In this document: positions 8,325 through 17,251 of the stretch, in pieces
How positions within the stretch are numbered: position 1 is the first letter of the stretch
Layout: each line of letters starts with the position of its first letter
NCBI RefSeq assembly: GCF_014698035.1
Contig: NZ_JACJSF010000007.1
Coordinates: 1-64,000, forward strand
Length of the DNA: 64,000 bases
Source: Desmonostoc muscorum FACHB-395
GTDB lineage: Bacteria > Cyanobacteriota > Cyanobacteriia > Cyanobacteriales > Nostocaceae
Direction: 5' to 3'
Notes under the pieces: generated by a model
What the model was told of the DNA's origin: nothing
The model's database searches: none
Seen by the model: the letters and a program-made list of their open reading frames with translations, nothing else
Made by a program: the position numbers and the translations under genes

Positions 8325-8881
8325 TTATCAAAAATTTATGCTTTTGGCGATGCTTGGGTTGGACTACACTAACGCAAACTCACAAAAATTCAGAAAAATC
8401 CCAAAAAAAGGCACAGTAAAAGCTTGTAATAAATAAACCTAGCAGGGGTCATATAACAAAACCGCCTGCTAGGAAGGTATAGTATATTCTGGCCATGTTT
8501 GATTAGGTTAGCGCTTATTTATAAAAAATAAATGCGTATCCCTAGATACAATAACTAAATACTTTGGAAAAGACAGTTAAGAAAAGTGACTAAATAGGTT
8601 AATTTCCAATTAAAACCAAGAATTTCCCAAATGGGTAGATGACGAAGTGAGGGACAAGGAGACAAGGGAAAATTATTGAACGCATTCTTCTTATCCTTTC
8701 CCAATGCCAATACAACTCTTGGAGAGGCTGCACCCTAAGCGTAGCTATGCCGCAGGCTTTACGGCTTCGCGGTAGTTGAGCGCAGTCGAAACTCAGTACA
8801 AGTGCCCCGTGCCCAATCCCTAATACCCCATAATATAAGAAAGCGCTTCACACTTCTTAAATAATCAGCTTTATTAGAACA

Positions 8882-10390
8882 ATGGCGAGAGACTTGCGGG
8901 GATTCATTAAAATTCTGGAAGAAAAGGGACAATTACGGCGTATTTCAGCTTTAGTTGACCCAGAATTGGAAATTGCTGAGATTTCCAACCGAATGCTGCA
9001 AAAAGGTGGCCCAGGGTTGTTGTTTGAAAACGTCAAAGGCGCTTCCTTTCCGGTGGCGGTGAATTTGATGGGAACTGTGGAAAGGATTTGCTGGGCGATG
9101 AATATGCAGCATCCAGAGGAGTTGGAAACTCTGGGGAAAAAATTAAGTATGCTGCAACAGCCAAAACCACCGAAGAAGATTTCCCAGGCGATAGATTTTG
9201 GAAAAGTATTGTTTGATGTGGTAAAGGCGAAACCAGGACGAGATTTTTTCCCCGCTTGTCAGCAAGTTGTGCTTCAAGGTAATGATTTAGATTTAAATAA
9301 GTTGCCTTTGATACGTCCTTATGTTGGTGATGCTGGCAAGATTATCACGCTGGGACTGGTAATTACCAAAGATTGTGAGACGGGTACACCAAATGTAGGT
9401 GTGTATCGCTTGCAACTACAATCTAAAAATACGATGACGGTTCACTGGTTATCAGTGCGGGGTGGGGCGAGGCATTTGCGAAAAGCAGCCGAACGTGGGA
9501 AAAAATTAGAAGTTGCGATCGCACTTGGTGTAGATCCTCTCATTATTATGGCAGCTGCCACACCCATCCCTGTAGATTTATCAGAATGGTTGTTTGCTGG
9601 ACTTTACGGCGGTTCTGGTGTGCAGTTGGCGAAGTGTAAAACTGTAGATTTAGAAGTTCCCGCCGATTCAGAATTTGTCTTGGAAGGAACGATTACACCA
9701 GGAGAAGTGTTACCAGATGGTCCTTTTGGCGACCACATGGGTTATTACGGCGGCGTGGAAGATTCGCCTTTGATTCGCTTTGAGTGTATGACGCACCGAA
9801 AAAATCCGATTTACTTAACAACATTTAGCGGTCGTCCACCTAAAGAAGAAGCGATGATGGCGATCGCACTAAATCGCATTTATACGCCCATACTGCGCCA
9901 ACAAGTATCTGAAATTGTCGATTTCTTCCTCCCAATGGAAGCTTTGAGTTACAAAGCAGCGATTATTTCCATTGATAAAGCATATCCCGGACAAGCACGA
10001 CGGGCGGCTTTAGCGTTTTGGAGTGCGTTACCACAATTTACTTACACCAAATTTGTAATTGTTGTGGATAAAGACATAAATATTCGCGATCCGCGTCAAG
10101 TGGTGTGGGCTATTAGTTCCAAAGTTGACCCAGTGCGAGATGTGTTTATTTTACCAAATACACCTTTTGATACCTTGGATTTTGCCAGTGAAAAAATTGG
10201 CTTAGGTGGACGGATGGGAATTGATGCGACTACAAAGATTCCACCAGAAACAGACCATGAATGGGGTTCGCCTTTGGAATCTGACCCAGATGTGGCGGCG
10301 ATGGTAGAGAGACGATGGGCAGAATATGGTTTGGCAGAGTTGCAGTTAGGAGAAGTAGACCCGAATTTGTTTGGCTACGATATGAAGTAA
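8882..10390 (+). CDS. ubiD: UbiD-family (de)carboxylase
   Basis: 502 residues, full length for the family that uses prenylated FMN to decarboxylate aromatic or alpha,beta-unsaturated acids. Recognisable segments are MARDLRGFIKILEEKGQL at the start, GGPGLLFENVKG, LIRPYVGDAGKIITLG, GLYGGSGVQLAKCKT, PDGPFGDHMGYYGG and the late GLGGRMGIDATTK. In cyanobacteria a UbiD homologue is expected to act in plastoquinone synthesis on a prenylated hydroxybenzoate; that assignment is inferred, not read from sequence. No ubiX partner is adjacent. A hairpin follows the stop by about 50 bases. Confidence 0.9.
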   Translation: MARDLRGFIKILEEKGQLRRISALVDPELEIAEISNRMLQKGGPGLLFENVKGASFPVAVNLMGTVERICWAMNMQHPEELETLGKKLSMLQQPKPPKKISQAIDFGKVLFDVVKAKPGRDFFPACQQVVLQGNDLDLNKLPLIRPYVGDAGKIITLGLVITKDCETGTPNVGVYRLQLQSKNTMTVHWLSVRGGARHLRKAAERGKKLEVAIALGVDPLIIMAAATPIPVDLSEWLFAGLYGGSGVQLAKCKTVDLEVPADSEFVLEGTITPGEVLPDGPFGDHMGYYGGVEDSPLIRFECMTHRKNPIYLTTFSGRPPKEEAMMAIALNRIYTPILRQQVSEIVDFFLPMEALSYKAAIISIDKAYPGQARRAALAFWSALPQFTYTKFVIVVDKDINIRDPRQVVWAISSKVDPVRDVFILPNTPFDTLDFASEKIGLGGRMGIDATTKIPPETDHEWGSPLESDPDVAAMVERRWAEYGLAELQLGEVDPNLFGYDMK

Positions 10391-10440
10391 CCTGTTATAG
10401 ATCAATACAGTTTAGATAGAGCAAGAAAACCCTAATGTAG

Positions 10441-10460
10441 AGACGCGATTTATCGCGTCT
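10441..10460. repeat. Hairpin AGACGCGAT/ATCGCGTCT downstream of ubiD
   Basis: A perfect inverted repeat with 9-base arms and almost no loop sits 50 bases past the ubiD stop. It has no T-run after it, so a terminator role is uncertain. It resembles the short GC-rich hairpins scattered through Nostoc-type genomes. Confidence 0.6.
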
Positions 10461-10594
10461 TGAAAGACCAATTATCTACACTAAAAACCCTGAACTGAAA
10501 TGTATTGCGTTATAGGTAATGCAGTAATAACACAGCAAAGCTATATCTTACGACAGATATCATTTAAATAAATGGAACCTGCTGTAATAAAATA

Positions 10595-11476
10595 TCAAAA
10601 TGAAAAAGCTGGAGAACATAGCCTGATATAAATATCTCTTTGATCGTCAGCGAAAGACCTTCTCCCATGAAGTATTCTTGTGTTATCAATCATTAAAATA
10701 TCGCCTTTTTGCCACGAAATTTCCGTGGTAAATTTTTCAGCAATTTCATTCAGTTCAGAGACAACCTCTTCAGGAATTTCTGAATCATCTTCAAAATTAA
10801 GAATCTTTGGGTTTAACTGCTTTGTGGGCAATAGACTATTAATAAATACCTGATATTTTCCACATCTGCTAGGGATAATAGCTGGAGAAATATATTCAAG
10901 CAGAATCGATTGATCTTCATTGACTGTCAAATGCGTATTATTTTTACTACACATTTCTTCTAGCTGATTCAAATCATCTGTTTGGTATTTTTTCTGCCAG
11001 TCCTCTTGAGATATCCGAACAGTAAATTTTAACTTCTTTTTGCTGAATAACTCTTTGGTTGAACTACTAATTTCATTAAAAAATTCTCTACCATCACACA
11101 CGGTAGTTTCACCATCTTCTAATGGCGGATTAGCACAGAAAAACCACAAAATAAGTGGGATGTTTTTCTGATAATACATTTCTCCGTGTAATTTAATCTC
11201 AGACTTAAAATCATTTACACTTAAAAGAGTCTCATCTCCATTAATTACCTTCCGACTGAATGCACCACCAGCATAATTTATAAAATTGGTACTCAATAGA
11301 TTGGTAAATTCTTTAAAGATTTCAACATCAACATCAAATCCTCTAAAAAGTAAAATTCCATAATCTTTAAATAGACGAATAATTTCTTCTTTATCTAATT
11401 CTAAAATACTGCTATTGTCAATATTAATAATTTCTTGACCCATGCCATCTGATATGGGCTGTATTTTGTGGTTCAT
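10595..11476 (-). CDS. TauD/TfdA-family Fe(II)/2-oxoglutarate dioxygenase
   Basis: 293 residues. The facial-triad iron site is visible as His97-x-Glu99 (KLHGEMYY) and His270 (ILHGRRSF), with an Arg near 281 (RDIYIRL) placed to bind 2-oxoglutarate. Use of Glu rather than Asp in the HxD/E motif is common in the SyrP-like branch that hydroxylates amino acids in natural-product pathways. No peptide-synthetase gene is nearby, so the substrate is unknown. It is AT-rich compared with neighbours and stands alone on the minus strand. Confidence 0.85.
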   Translation of the reverse strand: MNHKIQPISDGMGQEIINIDNSSILELDKEEIIRLFKDYGILLFRGFDVDVEIFKEFTNLLSTNFINYAGGAFSRKVINGDETLLSVNDFKSEIKLHGEMYYQKNIPLILWFFCANPPLEDGETTVCDGREFFNEISSSTKELFSKKKLKFTVRISQEDWQKKYQTDDLNQLEEMCSKNNTHLTVNEDQSILLEYISPAIIPSRCGKYQVFINSLLPTKQLNPKILNFEDDSEIPEEVVSELNEIAEKFTTEISWQKGDILMIDNTRILHGRRSFADDQRDIYIRLCSPAFSF

Positions 11477-11574
11477 ATAAATTAATAAATTATTAAAACT
11501 GTACTCACTATTAGCGTTAACTACACTATAGGCATTTTAATACACAATCATAGCGTTGTGTTGCATCCATCTGC

Positions 11575-11597
11575 GCGTAGCCCGCCGTAGACATCGC
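11575..11597. repeat. Dispersed GCGTAGCCC..GACATCGC repeat, short variant
   Basis: A 23-base variant, starting GCGTAGCCCGCC and ending AGACATCGC, of the repeat found exactly twice at 6153-6181 and 32717-32745. It lies in the divergent space between the dioxygenase and SH3-protein genes. Confidence 0.7.
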
Positions 11598-11752
11598 AGG
11601 ACTAAATTTTGTAAAATGAAAAGTGTTATTACAGTACTAAAATTCTTTTTAGATAGCTACGTTATAAAGTTAGCCTTAATTTGTTTGGGTAGATTATGAG
11701 ATAGAAATCGAACTCAAATCTTAGGTACTGAAGCAAAAAAATTGAGCAAATT

Positions 11753-12292
11753 ATGACCAAAAAGCTGAAAAATGCACCATCAAAGTTAGTAATAGGATTG
11801 GTATTTAGTTGTATTAGTGTGATGCTCAATACAGGTATAGCTTATCAAATAGCTTTAGCAAAATCAACTAATCCACAAAAGTGCGATATTCTTGCCTACG
11901 TCACTGATACAGATCCACAAGGTTTAAATGTGCGGAATGGTGCAAGTACAAATAACACAATATTAGGGCAAATACCCATCAACGAAACAGTTCAAGTTAT
12001 TGGTGCTACTGGAGATTGGGTAAAGATTACTAATGCTAGTAATGGTTTTCAAGGAACTGGATGGGTATTTGTGCCAAAGCTAGGTTTAACAACGCAGGGC
12101 TACGGTACTAATGGCGTAGATTTATATGCTAGTAATAGTCAAGAAAGCCAAAAAGTGAGAACAATTCCTGCGAATACGGCTGTCAAATTGTTAGGCTGTC
12201 AAGGAGATTGGGCGCAGGTTGAATATCAAGGTGTTAAAGGTTGGTTGACAAAGGAAGATCAATGTGGTGCTGCCCTTACTAGTTGTTCTTAG
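11753..12292 (+). CDS. Exported SH3-domain protein
   Basis: 179 residues. A basic N-terminus followed by a hydrophobic stretch (LVIGLVFSCISVMLNTGIAY, ending near ALA at residues 34-37) looks like a signal peptide. Two bacterial SH3 domains follow: LNVRNGASTNNTILGQIP..WVKI at about 57-105, and a second, with VDLYASNSQESQKVRTIP..WAQVEYQGVKGWL, at about 120-175. Such domains bind peptidoglycan or surface peptides, so a periplasmic or cell-wall role is likely. The cysteines near the C-terminus may form disulfides. No operon partner is seen. Confidence 0.8.
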   Translation: MTKKLKNAPSKLVIGLVFSCISVMLNTGIAYQIALAKSTNPQKCDILAYVTDTDPQGLNVRNGASTNNTILGQIPINETVQVIGATGDWVKITNASNGFQGTGWVFVPKLGLTTQGYGTNGVDLYASNSQESQKVRTIPANTAVKLLGCQGDWAQVEYQGVKGWLTKEDQCGAALTSCS

Positions 12293-12558
12293 AACCTCAC
12301 CTCTACTTTTTTTGATGTCAGCAAGCTATCGATTACCGGAATATTTGTTAATCAAAATATAACTTAATTGAAAGAAGGGCTAATTTCCCTGACTGACTTG
12401 ATGTAATCCTAACTTAACTCATCTGCGATCGCTTCCACCTCAATTAAAACAGGCGATCGCAATTAGCGCGTAGTTGTGTCCCGCAAAGATAACACTACTT
12501 AGCTTTAACGGTATAATAAGTTGTTAAGTCCTGCTGCATCTCCTTCACCATAACTCTT

Positions 12559-12924
12559 ATGTCAGATCAACCTGCACCAGAAATCGAACTGCTCCGTGCG
12601 GCTTACGCGGCCTTCAATGCACGAGACATTGACGCTGCTCTTGCCCTCATGACTCCAGACGTGGCTTGGCCGAAAGCGTTCAAAGGCGGTTTTGTCCGTG
12701 GGCCTGAAGAAGTTCGCGCTTACTGGACGGAGCAATGGAGCGAGATCAATCCGCACGTCGAGCCGGTTTCCTTTTACTCGGAGGAGGACGGGCGCATTTT
12801 GGTCGATGTGCATCAGGTCGTGCGTGACTTGGGTGGAGCCGTTCTTGCCGATGAACACGTGGGTCATCGATTCACCCTTGAGCATGGCTTGATTCAAGTC
12901 ATGGAAGTCACGCTAGTAGGTTGA
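12559..12924 (+). CDS. NTF2-like (SnoaL-type) protein, C-terminus formed by a repeat
   Basis: 121 residues. It opens ELLRAAYAAFNARDIDAALALM, the usual start of SnoaL/NTF2-like alpha+beta barrels, and carries DVAWPKAF..GFVRGPEEVRAYW. Function within this large family (isomerase, hydrolase or ligand binding) cannot be told. Base use is clearly GC-richer than the surrounding genes, suggesting transfer. The last codons (GTA GGT TGA) lie within the GTAGGTTGAGTGG repeat that begins at 12916, so the natural end may have been replaced by a few repeat-encoded residues. Confidence 0.75.
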   Translation: MSDQPAPEIELLRAAYAAFNARDIDAALALMTPDVAWPKAFKGGFVRGPEEVRAYWTEQWSEINPHVEPVSFYSEEDGRILVDVHQVVRDLGGAVLADEHVGHRFTLEHGLIQVMEVTLVG

Positions 12925-13027
12925 GTGGAGTGAAACGCAACCCAACATTACCACCTTATTTATGTTGAGTTACGCGATCGCTGCACCCAACCAACAAAAC
13001 TACGGTTCTCAAGGTAGACGAGGTTTA
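12916..13027. repeat. GTAGGTTGGGT hairpin repeat, copy 2
   Basis: An 80-base inverted-repeat core (12916-12995) and tail match the copy at 175-297. Its left end supplies the stop codon of the NTF2-like gene. Its right end, ..GAGGTTTA, directly abuts the insertion sequence that starts at 13028. Confidence 0.75.
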
Positions 13028-13101
13028 AGGTGATTTCTAGGAAAGAATTTACCAATAGAGGTAGAATGTAGCCTTGATGCAAAACAAACAGGAGCAAGCA
13101 T

Positions 13102-14312
13102 TTGGATACGTTAGCCACAGCAGGATTAACAGCATCGCAAATAGAAGACTTGCGGTTGGCAGCATCGAAAATGAATGGAGTGGAACGTCGGAGTTTTCAG
13201 GCACAGATGACATTGAAATATTGCCAGGGAAGCGCAAGGCAGGCAGAAACAGTATTTGGCTGGGGTAGACAAAATATAGAGGTAGGATTGGCAGAAAAAC
13301 GAACAGGGATAACCTGTGTAGGATTACAGTCAACCTTTAGCGGAGCAAAGCTTTGGGAGGAGAAACAACCGGAAGCAGCATTGTCACTGCTCCATCTTGC
13401 AGAATCTCATGCTCAACAAGACCCGACATTTAAAACATCATTAGCCTATACCAGACTAACAGCAGCATCGGCATTGAAAGAGCTAAAAGAGCTTGGATTT
13501 AGCCCGGAGCAATTGCCAGGAGCTAGTACAATGGCACAAGTATTGAACCGAATGGGCTATCGTCTTCGGCTAGTTGTAAAAGCCAAGCCTCAAAAAAAAT
13601 ACCACAAACAGACGACATCTTCAACAACATCAAAGACTTTCAAAATCTTGCAACAAGCGAATCAGTTAAGAGACTAAGCATAGACTGTAAAGCCACTGTA
13701 AATATTGGCGATTATTCGCGTGGAGGAAAAACTAGAGGCGACAATCAAGCTAGCGACCACGATATGGGATGCAAGGAAAAATACATTCCCTGTGGGATTG
13801 TAGACGAAGATAATGGGCAACTACATATTATCTTTGGTAGTTCCTATAAAACTAGCGATTTCATTGTTGATAACCTGATTCATTGGTGGAAAACAATTAC
13901 ACCAGAACAAAGACAGGATACCGAACTAATACAAATTAAAATTGATAACGGTTCCGAAAGTAGCGGAGTACGAACTCAATTCTTAAAAAGAATGGTTGAA
14001 TTTGTTGACCAGATACAAAGACCAATTCAATTACTTTATTATCCTCCTTACCATAGTAAATATAATCCCATAGAGCGCTGTTGGGGCATTCTTGAACAGC
14101 ATTGGAATGGAACCAAACTTGTTGATGTTCAAGTTATGCTTTCATGGGCTTCTAGCATGACTTGGAAAGGATTACATCCAATTTTGACTTTAAGCAACAT
14201 TGTTTACCAAAAGGGGATTTCCCTGACTAAGAAAGCCATGAAGCAAGTCGAGTCTAGATTGCAGAGAAATCCACTTCTGCCCAAATGGGATATCTTGATT
14301 CAACCAATTTAG
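13102..14312 (+). CDS. ISAzo13-family transposase, needs a -1 frameshift
   Basis: Two frames encode one transposase of about 403 residues. The first (13102-13677) holds the N-terminal helical part, MDTLATAGLTASQIEDLRLA to GYRLRLVVKAKPQKK. A -1 shift on A_AAA_AAA (13593-13599) moves reading into KIPQTDDIFNNIKDFQN and on to the end at 14312. The DDE set is visible: Asp in LSIDCKATVNIG, Asp in IKIDNGSES and Glu in YHSKYNPIERCWG, the last a hallmark of this family. The start is TTG at 13102, with AGGAG 7 bases upstream. An ordinary indel that killed the gene is the alternative to programmed shifting. Confidence 0.85.
13593..13599 (+). promoter_or_regulatory. Putative -1 frameshift heptamer A_AAA_AAA
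   Basis: A run of eight A bases is read CAA AAA AAA TAC in the first frame, giving a canonical X_XXY_YYZ slippery site. Re-reading one base gives ATA CCA CAA and continues into the downstream transposase frame without a stop. No stem-loop was checked for downstream. Confidence 0.65.
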
Positions 14313-14338
14313 GTGGTAAATTATTTTTCGGAAATCAC

Positions 14339-15019
14339 CTAATTGTTATTTTGGAATTCGTCTAACTTAGCCCGCACTGCCTGGATATCCTGCCACATCA
14401 ACCATTTAGGCGCACCTCTTTCTTTAGAAGGATTACGCAGTAAGTAGGAAGGATGAAAAATCGGCATACATAAACGTCCTTCCCACTCCAGCCACTGTCC
14501 GCGAATTTTCGTAATCCCTCGCTTATCGCCAGTTATGCCTTTGACAGCAGTTGCACCTGTTAACAAGATTATTTTCGGGTCAACTAGACGAATTTGTTCT
14601 AATAAGTAGGGTAGACAAGCCGCTACTTCTGTTGGAGTAGGAACTCTATTATCTGGTGGGCGACATTTATTTATATTAGCTATATATACATCATGCTCGG
14701 TAGTTAGATTTACCGATGCCAGAATTTTTTCCAGCAATTGCCCCGATCTACCTACAAATGGTAAACCAGTTTCGTCTTCATTTTGACCAGGCGCTTCCCC
14801 AATAACCATAATTGGGGCTTTGAGATTACCGCGTCCGACGACAGCATGAGTCCGAGTGTCTCCCAATGGACAACGGTGGCAGCGATCGCAATGCAGTGCC
14901 AACTCCGTTATGGTGGAATAAGTTCCGGGAGCGATCGCAATTTTAGCGTCTGTAGGAATTAGTTCTCGTTGGTTAAAGGTTGAGTCGTCGAAGAGGCTGA
15001 GTTGAGTTTCGCTGCTCAT
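14339..15019 (-). CDS. Uracil-DNA glycosylase, family 4 (iron-sulfur type)
   Basis: 226 residues. It removes uracil from DNA in base-excision repair. Seen are the active-site motifs GEAPGQNED at 74-82 and HPSYLLRN at 189-196. The cysteines for a 4Fe-4S cluster are in CDRCHRC (44, 47, 50), INKCRPP (119) and AACLPYL (135). The N-terminal 40 residues are variable. The stop codon TAG straddles the end of the insertion sequence (T from the gene side, AG from the element), so the original C-terminus may have been slightly different. It is divergent from the phosphoribosyltransferase gene. Confidence 0.9.
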   Translation of the reverse strand: MSSETQLSLFDDSTFNQRELIPTDAKIAIAPGTYSTITELALHCDRCHRCPLGDTRTHAVVGRGNLKAPIMVIGEAPGQNEDETGLPFVGRSGQLLEKILASVNLTTEHDVYIANINKCRPPDNRVPTPTEVAACLPYLLEQIRLVDPKIILLTGATAVKGITGDKRGITKIRGQWLEWEGRLCMPIFHPSYLLRNPSKERGAPKWLMWQDIQAVRAKLDEFQNNN

Positions 15020-15213
15020 GAAAATTAGGATTTTGATATCAGCGCTAGCTGTTTTTTCTGAGTTAAATACTGCTTTGGTTGCAGATTTATCTGAATAAAT
15101 AGACTTTTGCTGAATACTTAATTATTTATACAAAATCTTATTGTATCAGTTAATTTGAGACAAAATTCAGTCATGATAAAAGCAGTGCCGTCCTAAGATG
15201 CTGGGGGGAACCC

Positions 15214-15912
15214 ATGTCACAGACCCCGCTTTTTGCCGATCGCACCCATGCGGGTGAGTTATTAGCGCGAGTGATTCAGGATGTTTTGACTCAGCAAACT
15301 ATTGCTTCTGGGATAAAACCTGTACCAATTGTTTATGCTTTGCCAAGAGGGGGTATACCAGTAGCAGCACCAATAGCGCGTCTATTGGATTGTCCGTTGA
15401 CAATCGTTGTAGCGAAAAAGATTAGCCATCCAGAAAACCCAGAGTTAGCAATTGGTGCAGTGACTACTTACGGAAATGTTCTTTGGACTGATCAAAAGCT
15501 ATTTCGGTTTAAAGATGATACAAGGTTGCGGGAAGTGGCTTTAAATAAAGCTATCATCCAAGCTAAGTCTCTTGAGGCTCAATTAATTACTGCTTGTCCG
15601 CAGGTGAATGCCGAGAATGCTACGGCTATTTTAGTTGATGATGGCATTGCTACAGGAATGACAATAGCAGTAGCGGCAACTGCTATCAAAGCACTGTCTC
15701 CAGCAGCAGTTTGGCTATGTACTCCAGTTGCACCACAAAGATTGCTACCTTGGTTAGAACAGTGGGGCGATCGCACAATCGTCTTGGAAACACCAGAACC
15801 CTTTTGGAGTGTGAGTAATTTCTACGCGGAATTTCCCCAAGTTGATACATCAGAGGTTCTCAGATATCTCCAGCAACAAAATAGAATGGGGCCAATGGAT
15901 CTATCCGAGTAA
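15214..15912 (+). CDS. Phosphoribosyltransferase-domain protein
   Basis: 232 residues. The PRPP-binding loop AILVDDGIATGMTI (about 138-151) and the early VYALPRGGIPVAAPIA segment mark a type I phosphoribosyltransferase fold of the COG1926 kind. These often stand alone and their substrate is usually not known. GGGGGG-A lies a few bases before the ATG and can serve as ribosome-binding site. It shares a 194-base divergent region with the uracil-DNA glycosylase gene. Confidence 0.82.
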   Translation: MSQTPLFADRTHAGELLARVIQDVLTQQTIASGIKPVPIVYALPRGGIPVAAPIARLLDCPLTIVVAKKISHPENPELAIGAVTTYGNVLWTDQKLFRFKDDTRLREVALNKAIIQAKSLEAQLITACPQVNAENATAILVDDGIATGMTIAVAATAIKALSPAAVWLCTPVAPQRLLPWLEQWGDRTIVLETPEPFWSVSNFYAEFPQVDTSEVLRYLQQQNRMGPMDLSE

Positions 15913-15945
15913 TTTTAAGTTTGAATTGTTTTCTTCTTTTGCTTT

Positions 15946-17049
15946 TTAACTATTTGAAGATGTTCCTTGCTGGTATTGCATAGCTTTGGCATAATCACCC
16001 AAAGCGTAGCAAGCAACTCTCAAACGATCAAGAGCTTCTTCTTCACTACGACGGTCTTTGATATTCCTAGCTAAGAGCAAACGTTGTTCATAATATGTAA
16101 TTGCTTTGTTATAGTCACCCAGAGCTTCACAAGCAACTCCTAAACTACCTAAAGATTGTTCCTCGCTACGTTTGTCTTGAATTTCTCTGGCTAAGAGCAA
16201 CCTATCTTCATAATACTTAATAGCTTTAGTATAATCACCTAGAGCATAACAAGCATTACCCAGATTTTTTAGTACCTGAGAAGCACTACGAACATTTTTT
16301 AAAGAGCGTGCTAGTACTACACACTGCTCATAATAAGCGATCGCTTTGGGATAATTATTCAAAGCATACCAAGCATTACCCAAATTTTTGAGTACCTGTT
16401 CCTCGCCCCAGTTATCTTTAAGTTCTCGCACAATCTCTAGGCTTTGCTGCTGATACTCAATAGCCTGTGTAAAGTTACTCAAAGATTTATACACCAATCC
16501 CAAATTATTCAATGCTGCAACTTGACTCCGTTTATCTTGCAGCTGTTGCGTTATTTTCAAACACTTTTCTAGAAACTCAATAGCCTTGTTATGGTCATTC
16601 AAATGACGGTATGAATTCCCTAAATGGGAAAGTGCTTGCATTTGCAATGCTAAATCTGAGGTGTTATTGAGCAAAGACAAACACTGCTGGGAGTAAGATA
16701 TCGCACCTTTATAGTCTCCAGCGCTATAAGTTACCAATCCTAAAAAAGAAAGCGCCTGTGCCTGTTTTTGCAAATCCCCAACTCCCTGAAACAGCCCCAA
16801 AGCTTGTTGTAAAGACTTCAACGCCGCAATTAATTCACCAGCTTGCTGCTGTTGAATTCCTTGCCGTAGTAGCTTGGATGCTTCCGATAAATTGTCATCA
16901 TTTTCCTGTGGAGGTAGTATTTCTGCATGTGAACCAGAGCCAAATTCATGAGTAATTGTATTACGCTTCACTGGTTTTAAGTATGTTATGGGTAATTGTA
17001 GGGGAATTGTATTTTTCGATCTATTATTCCATTCGCCTTTAGGCATCAA
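15946..17049 (-). CDS. TPR-repeat protein (Rapsyn/LGN type)
   Basis: 367 residues. After a 60-residue variable start come about seven 40-residue tetratricopeptide units of the form ALxxLGNAxxxLxDYxKAIxYYEQxLxLAR. This long-unit TPR type is usual in cyanobacterial scaffold and signalling proteins. There is no enzymatic domain, no signal peptide and no membrane segment. The last units are the most alike (YNKAITYYEQRLLLAR), pointing to recent internal duplication. Partner unknown. Confidence 0.82.
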   Translation of the reverse strand: MMPKGEWNNRSKNTIPLQLPITYLKPVKRNTITHEFGSGSHAEILPPQENDDNLSEASKLLRQGIQQQQAGELIAALKSLQQALGLFQGVGDLQKQAQALSFLGLVTYSAGDYKGAISYSQQCLSLLNNTSDLALQMQALSHLGNSYRHLNDHNKAIEFLEKCLKITQQLQDKRSQVAALNNLGLVYKSLSNFTQAIEYQQQSLEIVRELKDNWGEEQVLKNLGNAWYALNNYPKAIAYYEQCVVLARSLKNVRSASQVLKNLGNACYALGDYTKAIKYYEDRLLLAREIQDKRSEEQSLGSLGVACEALGDYNKAITYYEQRLLLARNIKDRRSEEEALDRLRVACYALGDYAKAMQYQQGTSSNS

Positions 17050-17121
17050 CCCCTTCCTTTGAAGTCTGGTGGTAAATATAGTGTTCCCAAAACCAGAAGG
17101 TATCTTTCATCAGGTTGTTTA

Positions 17122-17243
17122 GGGACTTCCAAATAAAAAAATGTCCCAAAACTGACGAAAGAACCCTCTCTATTTCTCTTCTCTCTGTGTTCTCTGTGTC
17201 TCTGTGGTTCGTTTATTTGGATAATTTATTTCTTGGAAGTCCC
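17122..17243 (-). mobile_element. 122-base MITE with GGGACTTCC ends, copy 2
   Basis: Starts GGGACTTCCAAATAAA and ends TTGGAAGTCCC. It is flanked by TTA on both sides (17119-17121 and 17244-17246), a 3-base target duplication. It is the reverse complement of the copy at 5996-6117, with the same length. It sits between the TPR gene and the 3' end of the NADAR gene. Confidence 0.88.
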
Positions 17244-17251
17244 TTAGCGCA

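Larger units (their letters stand above)
7957..8881. other. Gene-free stretch of nested repeats
   Basis: No gene is supported in these 925 bases. In order they hold a left-end fragment of the GAGGATG MITE (8018-8043), an AGTAAGTT element carrying a full GAGGTTG MITE, a 9-base-arm hairpin (CCTAGCAGG/CCTGCTAGG, 8438-8473) and a GC-rich repeat near 8720-8770. The promoter of ubiD must lie in the right-hand part. Confidence 0.65.
13028..14340 (+). mobile_element. ISAzo13-type insertion sequence (1313 bases)
   Basis: Terminal inverted repeats of 27 bases, imperfect in the middle, share the outer AGGTGATTTC and inner ATTTACCA (13028-13054 and 14314-14340). One transposase gene, read with a -1 frameshift, fills the element. 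No clear target duplication is seen: left flank GGTTTA, right flank AATTGT. The left end lies in a dispersed repeat, the right end in the last codon of the uracil-DNA glycosylase gene. Confidence 0.85.

Noticed and set aside
7957-8881. Possible tRNA or structured RNA in the long gap before ubiD
   Set aside because: The hairpins found are explained by MITE ends and a lone 9-base-arm stem; no cloverleaf or known RNA motif was seen.
12562-12897. 111-codon minus-strand open frame
   Set aside because: It is antisense to the NTF2-like gene, whose plus-strand product has a recognisable family pattern.
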